Source: Novosphingobium aureum (GTDB taxonomy: Bacteria; Pseudomonadota; Alphaproteobacteria; Sphingomonadales; Sphingomonadaceae). Taken from it: a DNA stretch of 64,000 nucleotides. Both the position numbers and the translations under genes were made by a program. The notes under the pieces were generated by a model. That model searched no databases, was not told the origin of the DNA, and saw only the letters and a list, made by a program, of their open reading frames with translations. Positions 27,544 to 35,995 of the stretch are shown piece by piece (the first letter of the stretch is position 1; each line of letters opens with the position of its first letter). The DNA lies in the NCBI RefSeq assembly GCF_015865035.1, contig NZ_JADZGI010000002.1, positions 124,001-188,000 of the forward strand. The letters are read 5' to 3'.

Positions 27544-28140
27544 ATGACGGGGGCGATGACCGCGACGCTGCTTGGCGCCTGCCTTCTCCTTGCCGCGGCA
27601 GGACCAGTCCTGTTGCGGGTGGGCTGGCAAAGCCGACGCGACGCGGTTGTCGCCGGTTGGGCGGCGCTGATACTGGCCAGCGTAATCGCGCTTGGCAGGT
27701 TCGGTGCCTGGGGCCTTGCCACTGGCGCGGCCACGGCCTCGCTCGTCGCCATGGCGCTGCTCGCGCATGCGGCGGGCATGACACCAGCTCCGGCGCGGCC
27801 GGTCCGCGACCCGAACAAGCGTCGCTCCACGCCCGCCCCATCCCCGCAATCCGGGGCATCGCGCATGGCCGCAAGAGACCTCTCCCGGCGCATTGGAGTG
27901 TTTCTCATCGCTGTCCCGCTGGACATTGCCGCTGCGCTAGCCTTCGCCTGGGCCAGCCAGCGCTGGCTGTACCTCGCGGGCTGGCAACCGGCCAACAGCA
28001 CGCTCTTCGCGCTCTTGGTCCTGCCGCTCACCTGGCTGGCGCTGCTCAGCTGGCAGATGACCCGCTCGCGCCCGCTGCCCATGATCCCGGCCGCGTTGTT
28101 CACCGCCCTTCCCGGAGGCCTGACATGGCTGACCCTGTGA
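27544..28140 (+). CDS. Multi-pass membrane protein of the siderophore operon
   Basis: A 198-aa protein with about five hydrophobic segments (roughly 7-25, 34-52, 58-77, 115-135, 150-170) and a Pro/Arg-rich cytosolic loop between the third and fourth. I do not recognise a named family; small membrane proteins of this kind commonly sit between siderophore receptors and PepSY proteins and are presumed to help ferric-siderophore reduction or import. It begins 2 nt after the receptor stop and overlaps the PepSY gene by 16 nt, so it is part of the iron-regulated operon. Confidence 0.75.
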   Translation: MTGAMTATLLGACLLLAAAGPVLLRVGWQSRRDAVVAGWAALILASVIALGRFGAWGLATGAATASLVAMALLAHAAGMTPAPARPVRDPNKRRSTPAPSPQSGASRMAARDLSRRIGVFLIAVPLDIAAALAFAWASQRWLYLAGWQPANSTLFALLVLPLTWLALLSWQMTRSRPLPMIPAALFTALPGGLTWLTL

Positions 28141-29648
28141 CCCCGCCCACCGTGGGCGCCTCTTCCTCCCGCGCTCCGGCGGCTCCCGGCTTCGTGCAGC
28201 GTGCCTTGTCCGGGCATGCTGCCGTCGGGCTGCTCGCAAGCGGCCTGCTCTACCTGGTCTGCCTCACCGGCGCGCTGGCAGTGTTCCAGCAGGACCTGCA
28301 ACGCTGGGAGGAACCGGGCATCACCGAGGTCGCGCAGGTCAGCCCCGCCGCCGTGCAGCACGCACTGGAGGACACGCTCGCGCGGCAGGACAAGCCGACC
28401 GACCATGCCTATGTCCACATGCCGACGCGCGGGCTCCCGCGCCTCGTGGTCACCACCGACAACGGCGCGAACTACGTCGATGGCGATGGTGCCTTCGTTG
28501 CACCCGAAGCCCATGCATGGACCGAGTTCGTGCTCACCATGCACTACTATCTGCACCTGCCACCGACCTGGGGGGTGATGTTCACCGGACTGCTCGGCGT
28601 GATGCTGTGTGTCGCACTGGTGACCGGGGTTCTCGCTCATCCGCGCATATTCCGCGATGCCTTTCGCATGCGCCTGCGCGCCCGCCCCCAGCTCGCGCGC
28701 GCCGACCTGCACAACCGCTTCGGCGTCTGGCTGCTGCCGTTTGCCGGTGCCGTTGCCTTTACCGGGGCGGTCATTGGCCTAGGCCAGCTCGTCTTCGTGA
28801 CGATCGCGCAGGAGCGCCACGGCGGTGATCTCGAGACGGCCTACGCCCCGTTGTTTGGCGAGCACCCCGCGCACGACCCGCGCCCTGCCCCCGTAGCGCG
28901 CGCCGACCGTGCGCTGGCCTGGATGGTGCGCCATCACCCCGAGCACCGCGTCACTTACGTCACAATCGAGGAGACCGGCACGCGCGGCCAGCAGATCTCG
29001 GTACTGGCCGATCACGACCGACGCCTGATTTATGGCGAGAGCTACCTGTTCGACGGCGAAGGCCGCTTCAAGCGCAAGCTCGGCCTGTCCGACGGTGCGC
29101 TCGGCCAGCAGGCAGCCGCCTCGGTCTACAAGCTGCATTTCGGCACCTTCGCCGGAATTCCGGTCGAACTCGCCTATCTCGGCTTTGGTCTCGGGCTATG
29201 CGCGATCATCTCCACAGGCACGACGCTTTGGCTGATGAAGCGCCGCTCGCGCGGGACACCCTCGCCCCGGCTCGAAGCCTTGTGGGCGGTGACGATCTGG
29301 GGCGCGCCGCTGCTGATGGTGGCAGCCTACTGGCTGCGCGCGCTGGGCGGGGCCGAGATGCCGCTGACCGGCGGGTTCTGGCTGGCCTTTGCGCTACTCG
29401 GCGCCCTCGCTGCGGCGATGCCAGGGCTGGCGCGCAAGCTCAATCTGCGCCTGCTACTCGCCGCCGCGCTAGCCGCGACGGGAGCGGGGCACTATCTCGC
29501 GAACGCGCAGCTTCCGGCGGCAAGTATCATGATCGACGTCGCGCTGGCGCTTGGCGGCGTCCTGCTAGCCCTGCCGGAGCTGCGCAGCCCCGGCATCAGA
29601 CTTGCGAAATCTCCGCCGGCGCCAGATCCTCGATCTGTACCCGGTTGA
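28125..29648 (+). CDS. PepSY-associated transmembrane protein (putative ferric-siderophore reductase)
   Basis: A 507-aa protein. First helix at about 33-52 (VGLLASGLLYLVCLTGALAVF), then a periplasmic PepSY-like region with EFVLTMHYYLHLP, further helices, a second periplasmic domain, and four C-terminal helices. Conserved His residues within membrane segments (MHYYLHLP; DLHNRFG; KLHFGTF) fit the model of a haem- or flavin-linked inner-membrane reductase releasing iron from siderophores. ATG 28125 lies inside the preceding gene with GGAGGCCTGAC upstream. Its 3' end overlaps the convergent MFS gene by 53 bp. Confidence 0.85.
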   Translation: MADPVTPPTVGASSSRAPAAPGFVQRALSGHAAVGLLASGLLYLVCLTGALAVFQQDLQRWEEPGITEVAQVSPAAVQHALEDTLARQDKPTDHAYVHMPTRGLPRLVVTTDNGANYVDGDGAFVAPEAHAWTEFVLTMHYYLHLPPTWGVMFTGLLGVMLCVALVTGVLAHPRIFRDAFRMRLRARPQLARADLHNRFGVWLLPFAGAVAFTGAVIGLGQLVFVTIAQERHGGDLETAYAPLFGEHPAHDPRPAPVARADRALAWMVRHHPEHRVTYVTIEETGTRGQQISVLADHDRRLIYGESYLFDGEGRFKRKLGLSDGALGQQAAASVYKLHFGTFAGIPVELAYLGFGLGLCAIISTGTTLWLMKRRSRGTPSPRLEALWAVTIWGAPLLMVAAYWLRALGGAEMPLTGGFWLAFALLGALAAAMPGLARKLNLRLLLAAALAATGAGHYLANAQLPAASIMIDVALALGGVLLALPELRSPGIRLAKSPPAPDPRSVPG

Positions 29649-30855
29649 AATCGGGATAGCGCCCGAGGCCGAGCAACAGCGCGCCACCCACGCCGAACAG
29701 GCCGATCGCAACGCCGAGCATGATGTCGTAGGTCCCGGTGGCATCGCGCACGGCGCCGTAGAGCATCGGCGAGATCGAGGAGCCGATGCCGAAGGGGGCA
29801 TAGAGCGAACCATAGATCTTGCCATAGTGGCGCAGGCCGAAATAGCGCGCTGTCATGAAGGCGACGATGTCGCTCTCGGTGCCAGCCGCGACACCGATGA
29901 GAAAGCCCCCCAGAGCCACGAATGCGAAGCTGGATCCGGTGCCCATCAACACAAAGCACGCAAGTGCGGGGAGCAGCATCGCCGGGAAGGCAACGCCTGG
30001 CGCCCAGAAGCGGTCGAACAGATAGCCGATGCCGAGCCGCCCGACGAGGATGCCGAGTGCAACGACGCTCATCACCGTGGCCGCGTCGCCCGTGGTAAAG
30101 CCGTGCAGCTTGACGATCTCGACCATCTGAACGTGAGCGCCGCCATAGGCGACCGAGATCAGCAAGGTGCTGACCAGCAGGAGCCAGAACTGGCGTCCGC
30201 GCATCGCCTGCTTGAGCGAGATGCCGCTGACCATGCCGTCGGCCCCGGCACTGATCGTCGCCGGACGTTCCTCGGGCCTCGGTTCGCGGTACCAGGCAAC
30301 GATGAACGGCATTGCGAGGAACAGCGCAAAGAGCGTCGCTGCCGGGAAGGCGAGCCGCCAGCCGCCGATGCCGATTGCGAAATTGACGAAGTGCGGCACG
30401 ACCATCGCGGTCGCACTGGTGCCGAGCAAGGTTATGCCGAGCGCCAGCCCGCGGTGCTTGTCGAACCACATTGCCACCGCGCGGCTCCAGATCACCGGGG
30501 TCGAGCCGATCGCGACCGCCCCCAGCGCGAGCCAGAACAGGTACCAGCCCACGATCCAGTTCGGTGTGAAGTAGAACGAGGAAAAGACCAGGATGAAGGC
30601 CGCCAGCGAGGCAATGCCCACCTTGCGTACGCCGTGGCGATCGCACAGCGAGCCATAGAACGGCGCGAGCAGCGCGGCCGGGATACCCCAGAACAGGGTG
30701 GCCGCGCTGATCTGCGTATAGTCCCAGCCGAATTCCTCGTGGATGGGGCCTATGACGAGCGAGAAGACGTTGAACGGGATCGGCGAGGCGCCGCAGGCGG
30801 TCCCCAGCAGGGCGGCGAAAATGATCTTCCACCCCTTCTTGAATTCATTAGCCAA
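29596..30855 (-). CDS. MFS transporter (oxalate/monocarboxylate-type)
   Basis: A 419-aa protein with 12 predicted helices. The loop after helix 2 (YGSLCDRHGVRKV) and WSRAVAMWFDKHRGLALGITLLGTSA resemble the MCT/OFA group of anion:proton transporters. It begins 38 nt after the stop of the upstream TonB-dependent receptor on the same strand, so the receptor and this inner-membrane transporter are probably co-expressed to carry one substrate across both membranes. Substrate unknown; neighbours (hydrolases, GntR regulator) suggest an organic acid or ester breakdown product. The C-terminus overlaps the convergent PepSY gene. Confidence 0.82.
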   Translation of the reverse strand: MANEFKKGWKIIFAALLGTACGASPIPFNVFSLVIGPIHEEFGWDYTQISAATLFWGIPAALLAPFYGSLCDRHGVRKVGIASLAAFILVFSSFYFTPNWIVGWYLFWLALGAVAIGSTPVIWSRAVAMWFDKHRGLALGITLLGTSATAMVVPHFVNFAIGIGGWRLAFPAATLFALFLAMPFIVAWYREPRPEERPATISAGADGMVSGISLKQAMRGRQFWLLLVSTLLISVAYGGAHVQMVEIVKLHGFTTGDAATVMSVVALGILVGRLGIGYLFDRFWAPGVAFPAMLLPALACFVLMGTGSSFAFVALGGFLIGVAAGTESDIVAFMTARYFGLRHYGKIYGSLYAPFGIGSSISPMLYGAVRDATGTYDIMLGVAIGLFGVGGALLLGLGRYPDFNRVQIEDLAPAEISQV

Positions 30856-30893
30856 TTGTCTTGCCTCGCCGATCCCGTGGTTGGTTCAGATAA

Positions 30894-33317
30894 TCAGAAG
30901 TTGAAGCGCAGCTTACCCATCACGGTGCGCGGCGCATTGATGTACGAGTAGCCCAGATAGCTCTGCGGATAAGCCTTGTTCGTGCAGTTCTGGCAATTGA
31001 CCGAAAACTGCCAGGCATTGTCCGGGCCATTGAGCGCCAGCCCCGCGTTGAACATCCACAGCGAGCTGGCATGCGAACCGACAACGTAGCGATTGCCCGC
31101 GCCTTCGTACGTGCCGGTGCCCGTGTCCGCATCGTAGTAGATGGTGCGGTTGGCCGACTGCACTTCCATCGCCGAGCGCCAGGTCGCATCGACCGAGGGC
31201 ACGACCGAGAGCGCGCCGACCGGGATCTCGTAGCTCGCGCCCATGGAGAGGGTCCAGTCGGGGGTACGCACCGGGGTCGAGATTTCGCCGCTGTCGGTGA
31301 CGATGCCCACGCCGCAGCGCGTGGTATCGCCAGCCAGACACTGCGCCTGCTGGGCAGCCACCGAGAGCACGCCATATTCGTCGGTCTCGGGGGCATTGGC
31401 GTCGATCAGGTACTTGTCGTCCTGATAACCACCGCTCAGGTGCAGGTTGAGGCCCGGCGTCGGCACGAAGACGAACTCGGCCTCCACGCCCTTGTTGCGG
31501 TAATCGGCGAAGTTGCGGGTGAGAAAGGCGATCGAGCCGTTGTCACGCACGAAGCCCGCCGGGGTCTGCAGGTCGGTGATGTCCATCCAGTAGACCGTGA
31601 GGTTCGCGCGCAGCATGCGGTCGAACCATTCCGACTTGATACCCGCCTCGTAGCTCCAGACCTTTTCGGGGCTGAAAGGCAGGAATTCGCCCGGACGTGT
31701 CGCGCGCGAGGCCCAGCCGCCCGACTTGAAGCCCTTGGTCGCGCTGGCGTAGAGCAGCACGTCATCGGCCGCCTGATAATTGATCGCGAAGCGCGGGGTC
31801 CAGATCTTGGTCTTCTGCTCGAGCGGGATGTTGGCCGCGACAAGGTTGTCATTGTTCAGACACCCTGCCCCGCCCGCAGCGCAGCTGGGACGCAGGTCGT
31901 AGATGCCCACCTTCTTGATCTCGTCGGTATAGCGGATACCCGCGGTAACCTTGAGCTTGTCGGTGATGTTGGCATCGAACTGCGCATAGCCGGCGATGGA
32001 TTCGGTCGAGTTCTTCAGGATCTTGTCGTCGAGCAGCAGCGCGAACGACGAGGAAACACCGAAGATGTCCGCCGTGTTCGTGTTGTTCTTCTCCTTCATG
32101 TAGAAGGCGCCCACGACGTAGTCGAGGAAGCCGCCGAAGGCAGAACCGTTGACCTTGACTTCCTGGCTGAACTGGTCGGTCCAGATGTCGGCAAGGATGG
32201 TGAAGCCGCCAAAGTCGTAGCCGCCGACCGCAGGATAGGGATTGGCCGTCGAAGGCGCCGAGCGACCGTCGTAGAAGTCGAGTCCGTATTCCATGTTCTG
32301 GCGCAGGTAGCCGGTGATGAACTCGACCGTGGCATCGTCCGAGACATCGATCGCCAGCTTGGAGGTAATGAGGTCGGTGACCGCCTTGCTGCCATTGCCG
32401 TAGTAGGCCTTGTCACCGGTCACGCCGAGATCGGCGAAAACGTCCGAGGAGGCCTCGGTGTAGCCGGTCGAGGCGAAGCGGCCGTCGCAATCGGTGGGAT
32501 CAGCGGGGTTGCACTCGAAGTTGAGGATGTTCTCGGACTTGTCGACGATGTGGGTGTAACCGCCCGACCAGCGCACGCTGTCGCTCAGTTCGCCGCGCAG
32601 CGCGAGACGCGCGCCCCAGCCGTCGATGTCGTTGAGCTTGTCGCCGGTGGTCACGTTCTTCACGTAGCCGTCGCTGTCCTGCCAGTAGGCCGACACCTTG
32701 GCCGCGAAGGTTTCGGCGAGCGGGATGTTGATCGTGCCGCGCAGCTGCTTGGCCTCGTAAGTCCCGTAACCGCCTTCGACGAAGCCGCCGATCGTGCCGA
32801 ACTCGGGCTCGGCCATGTGCACGCTAACCGCGCCGCCCGTGGTGTTGCGCCCGAACAGCGTGCCCTGCGGGCCGCGCAGGACCTCGATCCTGTCGACGTC
32901 GAACATCGAGAAGTTGTTGGCGCCCTGGCGCGAGATGTAAACGTCGTCGACGTAGGTCCCGACCGGCGGATCGAAGGTGGCGATGGACTCCGTCGAGCCG
33001 ATACCGCGGATGTAATAGGTGTTCGACGAACCCAGACCGGTGTTGTTCATCGCGATCATGTTCGGGATGTACTGGGCAACCTGGAGTGCGTTGGTGACGC
33101 CACGTGCCTCAAGCTCGGCGCCCGAGATCGCCGAGATCGCGATCGGCACGTTCTGCTGGCTTTCCTGGCGGCGCTGTGCGGTCACGACGATATCGGTAAC
33201 CTGCCCGGAGACCTCGCGACGCGAACCAGCATCGGCCTCGTCCTGAGCATGGGCGGGAGCAGCGATCGCGAGCATGCCGCACAGTGCGGTGGTCGCGCTC
33301 AAAATTGTCTTCCTCAT
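30894..33317 (-). CDS. TonB-dependent outer-membrane receptor
   Basis: An 807-aa receptor. Signal peptide ends in AAPAHAQ; TonB-box-like region DIVVTAQRR; plug motifs NVPIAISAISGAEL and VEVLRGPQGTLFGRNTTGGAVSV; C-terminus ends GKLRFNF. This is the large sphingomonad OMR-type family, with no siderophore signature and no Fur box, so an organic substrate is more likely than iron. Start ATG 33315-33317 has AAGGGATGGCTC upstream; longer in-frame sequence is AT-rich intergenic DNA. It precedes the MFS transporter and is divergent from hydrolase genes. Confidence 0.92.
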   Translation of the reverse strand: MRKTILSATTALCGMLAIAAPAHAQDEADAGSRREVSGQVTDIVVTAQRRQESQQNVPIAISAISGAELEARGVTNALQVAQYIPNMIAMNNTGLGSSNTYYIRGIGSTESIATFDPPVGTYVDDVYISRQGANNFSMFDVDRIEVLRGPQGTLFGRNTTGGAVSVHMAEPEFGTIGGFVEGGYGTYEAKQLRGTINIPLAETFAAKVSAYWQDSDGYVKNVTTGDKLNDIDGWGARLALRGELSDSVRWSGGYTHIVDKSENILNFECNPADPTDCDGRFASTGYTEASSDVFADLGVTGDKAYYGNGSKAVTDLITSKLAIDVSDDATVEFITGYLRQNMEYGLDFYDGRSAPSTANPYPAVGGYDFGGFTILADIWTDQFSQEVKVNGSAFGGFLDYVVGAFYMKEKNNTNTADIFGVSSSFALLLDDKILKNSTESIAGYAQFDANITDKLKVTAGIRYTDEIKKVGIYDLRPSCAAGGAGCLNNDNLVAANIPLEQKTKIWTPRFAINYQAADDVLLYASATKGFKSGGWASRATRPGEFLPFSPEKVWSYEAGIKSEWFDRMLRANLTVYWMDITDLQTPAGFVRDNGSIAFLTRNFADYRNKGVEAEFVFVPTPGLNLHLSGGYQDDKYLIDANAPETDEYGVLSVAAQQAQCLAGDTTRCGVGIVTDSGEISTPVRTPDWTLSMGASYEIPVGALSVVPSVDATWRSAMEVQSANRTIYYDADTGTGTYEGAGNRYVVGSHASSLWMFNAGLALNGPDNAWQFSVNCQNCTNKAYPQSYLGYSYINAPRTVMGKLRFNF

Positions 33318-33453
33318 GAGCCATCCCTTTGTGTCTTGCGGGCGTCTCGCCTGTCCGCGGCACCCCGTTGCGCAAAAGCGTCCATCCGCGACGGGACGAA
33401 ACGGCTGAGACAGCCTCCGATCTGGGTCGGCTAGCAGCAGCCTCAGCGCCCGC

Positions 33454-33482
33454 AAGGTTCGTTCGATCCGCCCCCAAGTCAA
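33454..33482 (-). promoter_or_regulatory. Possible sigma-70 promoter for the TonB-dependent receptor
   Basis: On the minus strand TTGACT (33482-33477) and AACCTT (33459-33454) are separated by 17 nt, about 135 nt before the receptor ATG. The -35 is near consensus, the -10 is poor, so the call is tentative. Confidence 0.35.
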
Positions 33483-33617
33483 GCACGAAATGGCGACACT
33501 TGACTTTTTTGACATAAAAATATTACAAAAAGCCTCAGCCGCTTTCGACTCAATCGAAAATTTCCAAAAAATCGGCTTGAATCCATAGGTTTCAGTCAAG
33601 AACTAGAGGCATTCAAA

Positions 33618-33658
33618 TCCGACAGTCGGACAGATCCAGTTAAGTCGACTATCGACTT
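33618..33658. promoter_or_regulatory. Two adjacent perfect inverted repeats, candidate operators
   Basis: TCCGAC-A-GTCGGA at 33618-33630 and AAGTCGA-CTA-TCGACTT at 33642-33658 are both perfect palindromes with odd centres, 11 nt apart, 113-153 nt before the plus-strand gene. The shared GTCG/CGAC arms suggest one dimeric regulator; the HutC-type GntR protein encoded at 35996-36745 is the obvious candidate. No T-run follows, so they are not terminators. Confidence 0.5.
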
Positions 33659-33770
33659 CTGGCTTAATTTGTACGGACATATTGCAGGGCAGGGACATTG
33701 CGTGCGCAGCCTTCGCCGAGCCGCCGATCACTTTCCCGAAAGATCGCATATCAATTAGAAGGGACCCCAG

Positions 33771-34508
33771 ATGACCGATGCCCCGACCGAGGCCTTCGCA
33801 CCGCTGCCCGCGCGACGCGGACTGATCGAATATCGCCGTCGGAACGAACGCGCGCGCTGGGGCTTCGAACGCTGGGAAATCACCCGTGGAAGTGACGGAA
33901 TGCGTACACTCAGCGCACACTGCGAACTGGCCGTGGCAGGTGAGCAGGTGGTGCGCGACAACGTGCTCTCGGTCCATGACGACTTCCATCCCGCCGAGGC
34001 CTACGTGCGGGTCATGAACAAGGGCGAACTGACCGGAAGCGGCTGGTTCCGCTTCACCGATACCGAGGCCGAGTGCGAGAGCTTCTCGCGCGATCTGGGC
34101 CGGGTCAGCCAGACAATCGCCATCCAGCGCCCGATGCGCGGCTTCGGCGTTCATGCGGTGCAATCAGACGGCTGGCTCGCCGCGACCTTCCCTTTTGACA
34201 AGGGGCCCGGACACGTCGCCTTCATGGGCCGCAACCTGATGCACAGCCTGCACCATCTGGGTGCCACCGGGCCAAGCCTGTGCACCACGACTTCGGGCTT
34301 CGAGTTCGTCGGGGTCGAGACGATCGAGGTTCCTGCCGGGCGTTTCGAGTGCAACCGCATGCGCCTTCGCGGCATCGTCAACGACCATCCGCCCTACGAC
34401 ATGTGGCTGAGCCGCGACGGCGACTGCCTCTACGTCAAGGGCGAGGCACAGGGCTATCTCGATTCCGTATTCGAACTCGTCGAACTCGAAGGCGATCCGC
34501 TCGGCTGA
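33771..34508 (+). CDS. Hypothetical protein of the hydrolase cluster
   Basis: A 245-aa soluble protein with no signal peptide and no membrane helix. It is rich in predicted beta strands with recurring aromatic positions (SGWFRFTDTEAE, FEFVGVETIEVPAGRFECNRMRLRG, YDMWLSRDGDCLYVKGEA). The C-terminal part resembles beta-barrel proteins of the DUF3108 kind in the 'VPAGRF-C-R' pattern, but I do not assign it. Start ATG 33771 with AAGGGA upstream. It is first in a run of four plus-strand genes (this, hydrolase, GntR, hydrolase) divergent from a TonB receptor, so it probably helps handle the same compound. Confidence 0.75.
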   Translation: MTDAPTEAFAPLPARRGLIEYRRRNERARWGFERWEITRGSDGMRTLSAHCELAVAGEQVVRDNVLSVHDDFHPAEAYVRVMNKGELTGSGWFRFTDTEAECESFSRDLGRVSQTIAIQRPMRGFGVHAVQSDGWLAATFPFDKGPGHVAFMGRNLMHSLHHLGATGPSLCTTTSGFEFVGVETIEVPAGRFECNRMRLRGIVNDHPPYDMWLSRDGDCLYVKGEAQGYLDSVFELVELEGDPLG

Positions 34509-34565
34509 CCCCGTCGGAAACACCTCTCCTTACTTCTCACCTACCGATCCGAAAGACTCTCCAGG

Positions 34566-35963
34566 ATGCAGATCACCAGGCACTTCGTCGACGTCGGCAC
34601 TCGCCGCGTGCATTACCGTCGCTGCGGGAGCGGCCCGGTAATCCTCATGGTTCACCAGAGCCCGCGCTCCTCGACCGAGTACGAGGCCCTGATGCGCACC
34701 TGGGGCGAGACCCATACCTGCATCGCCCCCGACACCCCCGGCTTCGGCCAGAGCGATCCCCTGCCCGACGAGAACGCGACCATCGACGACTTCTCCGACG
34801 CGCTCGTCGGCCTGCTCGATGCGCTCGGCTTCGACAAGGTCGCGGCCTACGGGTTCCACTCGGGCGGCACGATCCTCGTCAATACGCTGGCACGCGCCCC
34901 CTCGCGCTTCACCGCGCTCGCCATCGGCGGCTTCGCGATCTGGACCGAGGAAGAGAGCAAGGCGTTCTCGCAAAGCTACCTGCCCGCATTCAAGCCCTCG
35001 GCCTATGGCGAACATCTTGCCTGGTTGTGGAACCGCATTCTCGAGCAGACCTGGTTCTTCCCCTGGTTCGATACGCGCAAGGCCGCGCGTATCGGCGTTG
35101 CTCATGACGACGTCGCGCGGGTCGATGCAGTGATCCGCGAGATGCTCGATTCGGGCGATGCCTACCGCGTGGGCTATGGCGCGGTGCTGCGCGCGCCGCG
35201 TATCGTGCCTGCTCCCGGCGAAGAGACGCGCCCGGTCCTGATCAGTGCCTACGAGGCCGACGTTCTCTACGAGCACATCGACCGGCTGCCCGCGCTGCAT
35301 CCCTCGTGGGAAGCACGCAAGCTGGCCACCGCCGCTGACCAGCAGCAGGCAAGTCTCGATCATCTGGCCCCGCACGCCCAGTCCGCCCCCGCAGTCATCG
35401 GCGAATGCGCCGACGAGGGCTTCATCACTGTCGACACCCCCGGCTTCACCGGCAGGCTGCACTGGAAGGGCACAGGCCAAACGCTCAGGGTCCATGCCCC
35501 GGGCCAGTCGGTCGAACTGCTCGACCTTGCCGGAGCCAAGGCAATCGACCTGCCCGGCCACGGCCTGTCCGATGGCTGGGAAGGAGCCGCCCCCGCCGAC
35601 GCTGCACCCTGGCTCGCGGTGATCGAGGCCGCGCGCACCGCGCTTGGCTGCACCGAGATCGACTTTGCCCCCGCTCCCGCGGGCGATCCCGAGCTGCTCT
35701 ACCCCGACCTCGCTCCAGACCGCTTCGGCAGCTATCTCACCAAGGCCTGGCAAATCGTGCGCGCGGGCAAGTTCTTCGCCCCGTGGTACGAGGCCGGCGC
35801 GGCCAATGCGATCGACTTCACCCCCGAAGCAATCGCCCCCGAGGCGCTGCGCATCGAGCACCGCGCCCTCTTGCGCTCGAGCGCCGCACGCGAATGGGCC
35901 GTGACCCGCGATGCGGTCGCCCGGACGATCGGGCTTGCGAACAGAGACGCTGACGGCCACTGA
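34566..35963 (+). CDS. Alpha/beta hydrolase with GxHxG elbow and a degenerate C-terminal repeat
   Basis: A 465-aa protein, much longer than a single alpha/beta hydrolase (about 280). Residues 1-275 form the fold: strand-turn VHQSPRSS (oxyanion-loop position), DTPGFGQSD at 56-64, and the nucleophile elbow GFHSGG at 96-101, where the nucleophile position is His98 with Ser99 beside it. Residues about 290-465 appear to repeat parts of the domain: DLPGHGLSD at about 328-336 and a cap-like segment YLTKAWQIVRAGKFFAPW that parallels HLAWLWNRILEQTWFFPW in the first half, but without a nucleophile elbow. No signal peptide. Substrate unknown; probably an ester or lactone of the compound imported by the divergent TonB/MFS pair. 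Confidence 0.8.
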   Translation: MQITRHFVDVGTRRVHYRRCGSGPVILMVHQSPRSSTEYEALMRTWGETHTCIAPDTPGFGQSDPLPDENATIDDFSDALVGLLDALGFDKVAAYGFHSGGTILVNTLARAPSRFTALAIGGFAIWTEEESKAFSQSYLPAFKPSAYGEHLAWLWNRILEQTWFFPWFDTRKAARIGVAHDDVARVDAVIREMLDSGDAYRVGYGAVLRAPRIVPAPGEETRPVLISAYEADVLYEHIDRLPALHPSWEARKLATAADQQQASLDHLAPHAQSAPAVIGECADEGFITVDTPGFTGRLHWKGTGQTLRVHAPGQSVELLDLAGAKAIDLPGHGLSDGWEGAAPADAAPWLAVIEAARTALGCTEIDFAPAPAGDPELLYPDLAPDRFGSYLTKAWQIVRAGKFFAPWYEAGAANAIDFTPEAIAPEALRIEHRALLRSSAAREWAVTRDAVARTIGLANRDADGH

Positions 35964-35995
35964 GTTGAAACTACGTTCGAAATTTCAGGGGTACG

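Larger units (their letters stand above)
33318..33770. other. Divergent control region of the first catabolic cluster
   Basis: 453 nt without a gene, markedly AT-rich between 33490 and 33600. It contains a possible sigma-70 promoter for the minus-strand receptor (33454-33482) and two perfect inverted repeats at 33618-33630 and 33642-33658 nearer the plus-strand gene. No other structure was recognised. Confidence 0.65.

Noticed and set aside
31071..33434. 787-codon plus-strand open frame
   Set aside because: Mirror of the 807-aa TonB-dependent receptor; no protein-like features.
33490..33560. TTGACTTTTTTGACA as a palindromic operator
   Set aside because: It is a direct repeat of TTGAC, not an inverted repeat, and no matching -10 follows at normal spacing on the plus strand.
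34280..35107. 275-codon open frame overlapping the hypothetical protein and hydrolase genes
   Set aside because: Out of frame with both and Arg-rich; the two overlapped genes have better starts and composition.
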